Shown here: in pieces, positions 7,429 to 12,886 of the stretch | Layout of the letters: every line of letters starts with the position of its first letter | Numbering within the stretch: the stretch's first letter is position 1 | Source: Bacillota bacterium | GTDB taxonomy: Bacteria > Bacillota_E > RBS10-35 > JAJYVN01 | Reading direction: 5' to 3' | Assembly: GCA_021846605.1 (NCBI GenBank) | Contig: JAJZWQ010000078.1 | Location: 1 to 14,377, forward strand | DNA: 14,377 bases | Translations under genes and position numbers: made by a program | Notes under the pieces: model-generated | What the model saw: the letters and a program-made list of their open reading frames with translations, nothing else | What the model was told of the DNA's origin: nothing | Database searches by the model: none

Positions 7429-8781
7429 TTACCCGCTGCTCACAGCGGCCAAGGCTTTCGTTTCGGACTCGGTGCGGTCCCCGTATTCGTGATGGAACCC
7501 GTGATCGCGGCCAAAGCCTTGGTCACCTGATCCTCGGCTCGGGAACGGCCCCGGGACGGGCGTGGTCGGACCCACCGCCCCGGATGCCGGCGTGGCCTGG
7601 ACGGGGGCGCTCCAGGCGCGCGCGGCCGCCTCAAAGGCGGCGAGCGCCGGTTCGGCTGCGCCGTTGGTCCCGTACAGGCCGTACCCCGCACCCGAGTAGC
7701 TGTTGACGAGCACGGCCGCCACAAAGGGATCCGAGCGCGCGATCGCCAGCGCGAGGGTGAGATCGCTGGCCTGGACCTCCGGGGTGGTCGAGCCGCCGCG
7801 CTGCCAGGCGATGCCCGTGACGTAGGTGGGGAGGCTGTAGCCGGCCTGCTGGGCGACGGCATGCAAGCCGCCGATGGCCTGCTGGAGGGAGTTTACATCC
7901 GCCGTCTTCCCGGGGGAGATGTCCTGGGCGAGCGCGTTGACCGGCACGGTGCGCACGCCCGCTTGCTGCCAGGCGGCCACCACCCCGGACAGGTAGGTGA
8001 ACCCGGCCGCCTGATGCTCCTGCTCCAAGTTCGCGCTGACCGAGATCGCTCCGGCGATCAGAGTCGGATGCAGGTGGTGCTGGACGACCACTTCCTGGTA
8101 CGTATTCTCGAGCAGCGCCGCAAACGCCGACGGCGTCAGATACCCGCTGCCGCTGACGTTGGGCTGGTCCCAGATCTGCCAGAGGCCGATCTGCCCCTGG
8201 TAGTGCGCGATGATGCGCTCGGCCGTGCGGGCGAAGTCCGGAGTGTCCCCGGGGACCGTGGCCGCATCGACCACGCCGTACATCTGCAGATGGACGGCGC
8301 GCAGGTTGGTGATCACCTGGTCGTATGCCTGGAACAGATGCGTCCAGTCGGCCGCCTGCCGGCTTGTGCAGGCGGTGGTCCCCGGCACGCAGCCTGTGGG
8401 TCCGAAGGGCGCCGCCCGAAACTCCACCCGCACCACGCGGGCGCCGGTGGCCGCCACCTGGCGGGCCAAGGCCGGAGTCACCAGGACCTGTCCGGTCGGC
8501 GAAACCACGGCCGCCAGGTCCAGACCCAAGAGATGCGCAGGGGCGGCCCCAGGGGTTGCGGCAACCCCACCCCGGGCATGGCGGGGCACGGAGGCGTGGG
8601 TAGCTGGGGCGGGAGACGGCCGGGCCGGGGCGGCCGGCACCGGCGCCTGGGTCGGTGAGCAACCGGCGAGCTGGCCCAGGGCCAGACAGCGCAGGCGCGT
8701 CCCGTCCCCCGACTTGGCGCAGCCGGTCAACAGCGTCAGGACGGCAAGCAGCGCAGTGGCGATGCGCGGGGCACGGCCCAT
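7429..8781 (-). CDS. Lipoprotein with glycosidase-like barrel, probably catalytically inactive
   Basis: The 450-residue product starts with a lipoprotein signal: basic MGRAPR, a hydrophobic core (9-18) and lipobox LTGC ending at Cys21. A Pro/Ala-rich spacer (45-82) then leads to a domain that looks like a clan-A (beta/alpha)8 glycoside hydrolase at about 84-392. The usual acid/base motif (IWNEP type) is read here as LWQIWDQPN (200-208), with Gln at the catalytic Glu position. The nucleophile strand (TEIGW type) is read as YVTGIAW (320-326), with Gly instead of Glu. Both catalytic residues therefore seem lost, pointing to a surface glycan-binding or scaffold role. ATG at 8781 is preceded by GGGGAGGGG; the frame is open to 9030, but that part is Arg-rich without protein character. 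The last 35 residues may be frame-shifted (see findings). It converges on the glycosyltransferase gene after 81 bases. Confidence 0.8.
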   Translation of the reverse strand: MGRAPRIATALLAVLTLLTGCAKSGDGTRLRCLALGQLAGCSPTQAPVPAAPARPSPAPATHASVPRHARGGVAATPGAAPAHLLGLDLAAVVSPTGQVLVTPALARQVAATGARVVRVEFRAAPFGPTGCVPGTTACTSRQAADWTHLFQAYDQVITNLRAVHLQMYGVVDAATVPGDTPDFARTAERIIAHYQGQIGLWQIWDQPNVSGSGYLTPSAFAALLENTYQEVVVQHHLHPTLIAGAISVSANLEQEHQAAGFTYLSGVVAAWQQAGVRTVPVNALAQDISPGKTADVNSLQQAIGGLHAVAQQAGYSLPTYVTGIAWQRGGSTTPEVQASDLTLALAIARSDPFVAAVLVNSYSGAGYGLYGTNGAAEPALAAFEAAARAWSAPVQATPASGAVGPTTPVPGPFPSRGSGDQGFGRDHGFHHEYGDRTESETKALAAVSSG

Positions 8782-9013
8782 GCCCGCCCCTCCCCTGAAA
8801 GCGCTTCCAGGTGCGGCTGGCAAACTCCTTCGCCGACGACGGAGGTGGGCGGGTGGCCCCCTGGGCCCTCGACCTCGGGACGAGCAACGGCCGCGCCATC
8901 CTCTCGCAGAGCAGGTCACCGTGCCACCCGCCCTGGCCTCGGGCGCCCTGGGCGGGGCCGCCCCGCACGTGGTCACCGGCGAGAAGGCGCGTCGGAGCGG
9001 ACTCCAACCGCCC

Positions 9014-9035
9014 TTATGTTTTCTTAACACCCCGC
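9014..9035 (+). promoter_or_regulatory. Putative KdpE binding site
   Basis: This AT-rich tract ends in TTAACACCCCGC and stands out from its GC-rich surroundings. From memory, the Escherichia coli kdpFABC operator reads TTATACTTTTTT followed by TACACCCCGC. The window agrees at about 18 of 22 positions, including the shared ACACCCCGC end. It lies about 48-69 bases upstream of the start expected from the TATACT element; the E. coli site is reported at about -71 to -55. A kdpE gene lies in the same window. The comparison rests on recall and needs an alignment. Confidence 0.6.
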
Positions 9036-9070
9036 AGAGGCTTCCTGACGTCGGCCTGATGCCAGGCGGC

Positions 9071-9076
9071 TATACT
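9071..9076 (+). promoter_or_regulatory. Putative -10 element of the kdp-like operon
   Basis: TATACT matches the sigma-70 -10 consensus at five of six positions and is rare in such GC-rich DNA. Seventeen bases upstream the -35 position reads ACGTCG, a poor match; CTGACG at 9045-9050 would need a 20-base spacer. A good -10 without a -35 fits an activator-dependent promoter, consistent with the KdpE-like box upstream. Transcription would start near 9083, giving a leader of about 115 bases before kdpF. Confidence 0.5.
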
Positions 9077-9086
9077 GCCGTCCAAC

Positions 9087-9157
9087 GCGGGAGCCTTGTG
9101 CCGGGGAATGTCCTGTTGGGGGCCCCCTGCCACCTTGGCTCCGCTCAAAGCCCCGGC
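9087..9157 (+). ncRNA. Candidate structured leader with crossing stems
   Basis: In the presumed 5' leader, GGAGCC (9090-9095) is complementary to GGCTCC (9137-9142), extendable to GCGG.AGCC/GGCTCCGC with one bulged G. GCCGGGG (9100-9106) is complementary to CCCCGGC (9151-9157). The order A-B-A'-B' is that of a pseudoknot. The self-complementary GGGGGCCCCC (9118-9127) lies between B and A'. In such GC-rich DNA chance pairing is a real possibility, so this is only a candidate cis-acting RNA. Confidence 0.3.
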
Positions 9158-9198
9158 CTGGCTGAACACTTGGTCGCGCCCCGCATGGTCATCCGGGG

Positions 9199-9285
9199 GT
9201 GAGGCGCCTGGACATCCTGCTGGGCCTGAGCATGGTGGTCATGCTCTACCTCGCCTACGTCATGGTGCACCCCGAGCGTTTCTGA
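9199..9285 (+). CDS. kdpF: KdpF, small single-helix subunit of the Kdp system
   Basis: A 28-codon gene, GTG to TGA, encodes one membrane helix bracketed by a basic start (RRLD) and the ending YLAYVMVHPERF. KdpF proteins are 25-30 residues, span the membrane once, stabilise the KdpFABC potassium pump and typically end in YLxYxLxxPExF; the match in length, topology and C-terminal motif is good. The GTG start overlaps a GGGGG run, so the ribosome binding site is poor or lies in CCGGGG immediately upstream. It is the first gene after the KdpE-like box and TATACT element, exactly where kdpF sits in kdpFABC operons. Unusually, kdpA does not follow: the next gene is a KdpB remnant 123 bases on. Without KdpA and KdpC its partner is unclear; it may bind the KdpB-like protein. 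Confidence 0.72.
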   Translation: MRRLDILLGLSMVVMLYLAYVMVHPERF

Positions 9286-9333
9286 CCCCTGCGCCCGGTG
9301 CGCTCCGGCCTGGGAGGGATCAAGGGTGTCTGT

Positions 9334-9349
9334 GGGGAGCGCGCTCCCC
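9334..9349. repeat. Perfect 16-base palindrome between kdpF and the KdpB-like gene
   Basis: GGGGAGCGCGCTCCCC reads the same on both strands. In RNA it gives a six-pair G/C stem with a CGCG loop. It sits 48 bases after the kdpF stop, in the gap left where kdpA would be. It could be an operator, an mRNA-processing or stability hairpin setting kdpF and downstream levels apart, or a scar of the kdpA loss. Confidence 0.5.
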
Positions 9350-9408
9350 GGTGCTGGCAGCCGGCAGGCCCAGGCCCAGCCCCTCCCCTGGGGCAGGCGG
9401 AGCAGCCG

Positions 9409-10716
9409 GTGAATCCAGAACCGGACGAAAGTTGGCACCTGGGCGCCGGAGACGTGGCCGCCCAGGACTGCGAGGTTGTAGACGGTTCGGCAACCGTCGA
9501 CCAGTCCGCCGTGACCGGCGAGTCGGCGGCCGTTGTGCGGGAAGCGCGCCCCGGACACCAGGTGGTGCTGGCCGGGAGCCGCATCCTCACCGGCTCCCTC
9601 GTAGTGCGCAGGCTGGCCCCGCCACCCTTGCCGCACGCGCGTCGCTCGCACTGGCCGGTGCGCTGGTGGCCGGCGCTTGCCCTGCTCGTCGCGGGCGGCC
9701 TGCAGTTAGCGACCCGCGCCCTCCACGGTCCAGCGGCCTGGCTCGGCCTGCTGCCCCTCCTGCCCCCCTACCTCCTCCTCCTGTCGTCCGCAGCGGCCTC
9801 GGGCGTCCAGGACGCCTTCTGGCGCCGCCACCGGACCGTACCGCTGCGGCCCGACGCCTGCGAACTCGCGGCGGGCTGTGACGCCCTGATCCTGCCGGAC
9901 GGTGCCGTCTGGGAGAACGGGCGGCTATCTGCCGTAGAATTCTGGCCCCTGCCGGGGGTCAGCGTCCGTGAACTGGCCGTGGCCGCCCGCCAGGCCAGCC
10001 TGCGCGACGAGGGCGGCCCGCGACGTTCAGTCGTTATCCTGGCCAAGCGCACGGGCGTGCGCGAGGGCCCGCCCGTGCGTTCCCCGCATTGCGGAACGGT
10101 AGCCGATGTGGCGGCCGAGGTCTCCCGGCAGGGCGGGCTGTGGCCGGCAGAGGCCGCGCAGCGAGCACGGGAGATCGCCGCCCGCGGCGGTGCCTCTTTG
10201 GCCGTGGCCGATGGAGGGCGGCCGCTGGGCCTTGTGGAATTGCGACCGGCGGAGAGTCTGGCGAGCCTGGACGATGTCATGCGGGCCGGCATCGCCCTGG
10301 TGGATGTCGCCAACCCAGAGGAGATCGGGCAGGAGGTCGGCCAGTTGCGGGCCCAGGGCCGGCGCGTTGCCCTCATGCTGGATCCGGAGTCGGACGCGCG
10401 GCCGTTGGAGGACACGTTCGTGCTCGGAGGCCTGGGGTTGTCCGACCGACGGCCGTCGGCCGTGGATCTGGACTGCGACCCCGGCAAGCTCCCTGCGCTC
10501 CTCCTCGGCGCCCGTCGGGTCCAGCGCCGCTGCCGCTTCCTGCGCCTGGCCGGCGGCACAGCCGACGGGCTGCGCGCGCTGAGCGCGGCGCTCCTGGCCG
10601 CTGGCGTGAGCCGGATCGGGCATGTGGCCGTACCGCAGGCCCTGGTCTGGATCTCCCTGCCCGCCGTCGTCCTGGCCCTTGTGGCCGGCGGGCTGCCGCA
10701 CCGACACCCGCGATGA
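9409..10716 (+). CDS. kdpB: KdpB-like pseudo-ATPase (catalytically dead, shortened)
   Basis: This 435-residue product aligns in order with KdpB, the 680-residue P-type ATPase of the Kdp pump, but lacks its function. Retained: the actuator segment LGAGDVAAQDCEVVDGSATV (11-30) with TGES at 36-39, two helices at about 84-104 and 110-134, the stretch VSVRELAVAARQASLRDE (184-201) with SVVILAKR (207-214), GASLAV..GRPLGLVEL, and VDLDCDPGKL (352-361). Lost: helices 1-2; the phosphorylated Asp of DKTGT (here LPDGAV, 162-167); about 24 residues with the ATP-binding SRMSG and KGS loops; the TGDN and TGDGTND hinges (here MLDPESDA, 323-330); and all late membrane helices but one (411-428). GTG 9409 is preferred for its GGCGGAG at spacing 6; the frame is open from 9298. 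No frameshift or stop interrupts it, which argues for a maintained pseudoenzyme, possibly regulatory. Confidence 0.7.
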   Translation: MNPEPDESWHLGAGDVAAQDCEVVDGSATVDQSAVTGESAAVVREARPGHQVVLAGSRILTGSLVVRRLAPPPLPHARRSHWPVRWWPALALLVAGGLQLATRALHGPAAWLGLLPLLPPYLLLLSSAAASGVQDAFWRRHRTVPLRPDACELAAGCDALILPDGAVWENGRLSAVEFWPLPGVSVRELAVAARQASLRDEGGPRRSVVILAKRTGVREGPPVRSPHCGTVADVAAEVSRQGGLWPAEAAQRAREIAARGGASLAVADGGRPLGLVELRPAESLASLDDVMRAGIALVDVANPEEIGQEVGQLRAQGRRVALMLDPESDARPLEDTFVLGGLGLSDRRPSAVDLDCDPGKLPALLLGARRVQRRCRFLRLAGGTADGLRALSAALLAAGVSRIGHVAVPQALVWISLPAVVLALVAGGLPHRHPR

Positions 10717-10785
10717 GCCCACCGGCAGGGAGGAAGCGTCACGGCCGAAGACGTCCCGGCTCCCAGACAGCGTGGCCGCCTCAAG

Positions 10786-11877
10786 GTGTACCTGGGCTTT
10801 GCCGCAGGGGTCGGCAAGACCTACACCATGCTCGAGGACGCCCAGACGGCGGTACGGGCCGGGGTCGATGTCGTGGTCGGGTACGTCGAACCCCACGCGC
10901 GACCGGCGACCATGGCGCTGTTGGAGGGCCTGGCTGTCGTGCCGCCGCTGGAGGTCTCCCGCGGCAGCGCGGTGCTGCGCGAGCTGGACCTGGACAGCGT
11001 GCTGGCGCGCGGGGCGCGGGTGGTGCTGGTGGACGAACTGGCGCATTCCAATGCCCCGGGTTGCCGGCATGCCAAGCGCTATGAGGACGTGCGCGAGATC
11101 CTGACGTCTGGGGCCGACGTTTGGACGACGGTGAACATCCAGCACCTGGCCTCCCTCAACGACCACGTCGCCGCCATCACGCACGTCCGCCAGCGCGAAA
11201 CCATCCCGGACTCCGTCCTCACCGAAGAGGCGGATGAGGTCGTCACCGTGGATTTGCCGCCCGAGGAATTGCGCGAGCGGATCGCGCAGGGTCGCGTCTA
11301 CCCGCGGGAGCGGATCGCCGCCGCCCTGGACGGTTTCTTCCGCCAGGACCGGCTGGCCGCGCTGCGCGAGTTGGCGCTGCGCGAAGTCGCCCATGTGGTG
11401 GAGGACCGTCGCGTCGGCCGGCTGGGCGGGGCGGAGTCCCTGCTGGCGCCCCAGGTGGAGACGGTCGCCGATCACCTCCTAATCCTGGCCGCGGGCCGGC
11501 CGGGAGACGACCGCATCATCCGGCGCGGCTGGCGGATGGCACGGCGCCTGCAGTGCGCGGCCGAGGTGATGCACGTCGTGGTGGAGGGCACCCGGGAGGC
11601 GGCCGAACGGCTGGAGGAGGTACGGGCGCTGTGCGCCTTCCTCTCGCTGCCCCTGCAGGTGGCGACCGCCAGCGGGCGGCGCGGTATCGGTGCGGCCGTG
11701 GCGGCCTTCGCCCGCCAGCACCGGGTGACCCACGTCCTGGCCGGTGCGGCGCGGGACAGGCGCCTCCCCTGGCGCGGATCGACCCTGCAGGAGATCATGG
11801 ACAAGTTGTCCTGGGTCGACTTCATCGTCGTCGGCGATCCCGCCCGGCGCGGGCCGGACGAGGCCCCCCGGCACTGA
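10786..11877 (+). CDS. kdpD: Truncated KdpD: KdpD sensor domain plus USP domain, no kinase
   Basis: Residues 1-210 match the N-terminal KdpD domain: Walker A GFAAGVGKT (4-12), Walker B VVLVDELAHSNAPG (79-92), KRYEDVREIL and TTVNIQHLASLND. Residues 229-351 form a USP-type domain, the part that binds c-di-AMP in Staphylococcus aureus KdpD. The protein then stops: the four membrane helices and histidine kinase of the roughly 890-residue KdpD are absent. Short KdpD proteins of similar length are known in cyanobacteria such as Anabaena. GTG 10786 is the first standard start, but it cuts the conserved RLKVYLG strand and has no ribosome binding site. The frame is open back to the KdpB-like stop, and AGGGAGG at 10727-10733 suggests initiation at GTC 10738 or ACG 10741. 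It should sense nucleotides or K+ state and signal through a partner. Confidence 0.9.
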   Translation: MYLGFAAGVGKTYTMLEDAQTAVRAGVDVVVGYVEPHARPATMALLEGLAVVPPLEVSRGSAVLRELDLDSVLARGARVVLVDELAHSNAPGCRHAKRYEDVREILTSGADVWTTVNIQHLASLNDHVAAITHVRQRETIPDSVLTEEADEVVTVDLPPEELRERIAQGRVYPRERIAAALDGFFRQDRLAALRELALREVAHVVEDRRVGRLGGAESLLAPQVETVADHLLILAAGRPGDDRIIRRGWRMARRLQCAAEVMHVVVEGTREAAERLEEVRALCAFLSLPLQVATASGRRGIGAAVAAFARQHRVTHVLAGAARDRRLPWRGSTLQEIMDKLSWVDFIVVGDPARRGPDEAPRH

Positions 11878-11912
11878 CGCCGCCTAGGTGCGGATGGAAG
11901 GAGGATGACCGG

Positions 11913-12425
11913 GTGGTCGCGGCATGGCCCTGGTTCGCCGCAGTGGGACTGGCCATCGCGGGCTATCTCCTGGGCACGTGGCGGCGCTATGGGCGGGACC
12001 CGGGACATGCGGTACCGTGGAGGACGGTCCTCCTGGTGGTAGACCCAGAACTCGGTACGGTGCCGTTGCCAGCTGTGCGCGTGGCCCTGCGCCTGGTCGG
12101 CCGGGGCGGCCTCCTCCACGTGCTGACGCCGGTGCGGGTGCCGCTGGCCATGCCGCTGGAGGCGCCCGCCGGGGAGGACACCGAGCGTGCGACGGTCCTG
12201 CTGGACCAGGTGGAGCGGTTGGCCGGGGAGGAGGGCGTGGCCGTGCGGGGGCACCTGCGCCGCGGGCGGACCCTGCGGACCATGCTGGCCGAAGTCGCGA
12301 CCCTAGTGCAGGCGGATGCGGTCGTCTTGCCCTTGCGTGCGGAGCAGCCGGAACGGAGCCTGGAGCTTGCCGGACTGGTCGCGCCGGCTCAGGCGATCAT
12401 CGTCCCGGGCAGCGCAGGGGAGTAA
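11913..12425 (+). CDS. Membrane-anchored USP-like protein
   Basis: A single N-terminal helix (about residues 4-21, AWPWFAAVGLAIAGYLLG) followed by basic WRRYGR places the remaining 140 residues in the cytoplasm. That part looks like a universal-stress-protein fold: strand TVLLVVDPE (38-46), helix PLPAVRVALRLV, strand GGLLHVLTPV (65-74), a helix with ATVLLDQVERLAGEEG (93-108), VRGHLRRGR (111-119), the helix LRTMLAEVATLVQADAVVLPL and the last strand AIIVPGS (161-167). The ATP-binding Gly-rich loop of ATP-type USPs is not seen. GTG 11913 is strongly supported by AAGGAGG eight bases upstream. It lies between truncated KdpD and the RCK genes, all one operon. I infer that it supplies the membrane tether that truncated KdpD has lost; it is not a recognised named family. 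Confidence 0.75.
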   Translation: MVAAWPWFAAVGLAIAGYLLGTWRRYGRDPGHAVPWRTVLLVVDPELGTVPLPAVRVALRLVGRGGLLHVLTPVRVPLAMPLEAPAGEDTERATVLLDQVERLAGEEGVAVRGHLRRGRTLRTMLAEVATLVQADAVVLPLRAEQPERSLELAGLVAPAQAIIVPGSAGE

Positions 12426-12437
12426 GGGGGCGGCGGG

Positions 12438-12875
12438 GTGCGGGTGGTGGTGATCGGCTGCGGGCGGATCGGCGCCTATGTGGCCAGACGCCTGGCCGGG
12501 GACGGGCACGCCGTATGCGTGATCGACCAGGATGCGGCCAGCCTCGCCCGACTGGGCGAAAGCTTCAGCGGGGAAACGGTGGTCGGCCCCGGCTTCGACC
12601 GTGAGGTGCTGCAGTCGGCGCGGGTCGCGGAGGCGGACGCGGTCGTGGTGCTGACCAACGTGGACGCAACGAATTTCATGGTCGCCCGTGCGGTCACAGG
12701 CCTATTCGGGGTTGGGCGCGTGACCGTCCGGATCAACGACCCCGAGTTCCAGTCCATCTTCGACGAACTTGGCCTGGACACCATCCCGCTGCCCGACCTC
12801 GTCCTGGACCGGGTGCGGGACGCGTTGGCGACAACGGGATCGATGGACGGCGGCCAGGACACGCGCGCGCGGTAG
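12438..12875 (+). CDS. RCK-N (TrkA-N) potassium-channel regulator, short form
   Basis: The 145-residue product is a lone RCK-N Rossmann domain. It begins VVVIGCGRIG (3-12, the GxGxxG loop), with Asp30 in VCVID at the end of the second strand, which indicates NAD(H) binding. Further family segments are AEADAVVVLTNVDATNFMVA and VTVRINDPEF. The RCK-C ligand domain found in full TrkA is missing, so this is about two thirds of the usual 215-220 residues. Such subunits assemble as rings under Trk/Ktr/CglK channels and gate K+ flow in response to nucleotides. GTG 12438 has AAGGGGG 7 bases upstream. It starts 12 bases after the USP-like gene and is followed 11 bases later by the full TrkA gene. No channel gene (TrkH/KtrB type) is in the window, so the pore must lie elsewhere. 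Confidence 0.9.
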   Translation: MRVVVIGCGRIGAYVARRLAGDGHAVCVIDQDAASLARLGESFSGETVVGPGFDREVLQSARVAEADAVVVLTNVDATNFMVARAVTGLFGVGRVTVRINDPEFQSIFDELGLDTIPLPDLVLDRVRDALATTGSMDGGQDTRAR

Positions 12876-12886
12876 GGGGTTGCGGG

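Larger units (their letters stand above)
8782..9198. other. 417-base divergent regulatory region before the kdp-like operon
   Basis: This gap separates the lipoprotein gene (minus) from kdpF (plus). Its left half is GC-rich and shows only inverted repeats typical of such DNA, for instance GCGGGG-CCG-CCCCGC at 8952-8966. Its right half holds an unusual AT-rich patch at 9014-9029 that belongs to a KdpE-box-like site, a TATACT -10 element at 9071, and a leader able to form crossing stems. I found no match to the c-di-AMP (ydaO) riboswitch as I remember it, on either strand. Confidence 0.6.

Noticed and set aside
8952..8966. GCGGGG-CCG-CCCCGC hairpin as a terminator
   Set aside because: No T-tract on either strand and no gene end nearby; expected by chance at this GC content.
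8782..9030. N-terminal extension of the lipoprotein frame
   Set aside because: Arg/Pro/Gly-rich and placed before a clear lipoprotein signal with its own ribosome binding site at 8781; not needed.
9083..9198. c-di-AMP (ydaO-type) riboswitch upstream of the kdp-like operon
   Set aside because: Expected from the biology, but the conserved blocks of that class as I remember them were not found on either strand; a covariance-model search would settle it.
9298..9408. Upstream extension of the KdpB-like protein from GTG 9298
   Set aside because: No ribosome binding site before 9298 and no resemblance to KdpB helices 1-2; GTG 9409 has GGCGGAG at good spacing. The choice is not certain.
10713..11084. 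Alternative frame starting at the ATG overlapping the KdpB-like stop
   Set aside because: Gives basic low-complexity sequence, while the KdpD frame has Walker A and B motifs throughout; it matters only if a frameshift exists near 10720-10780.
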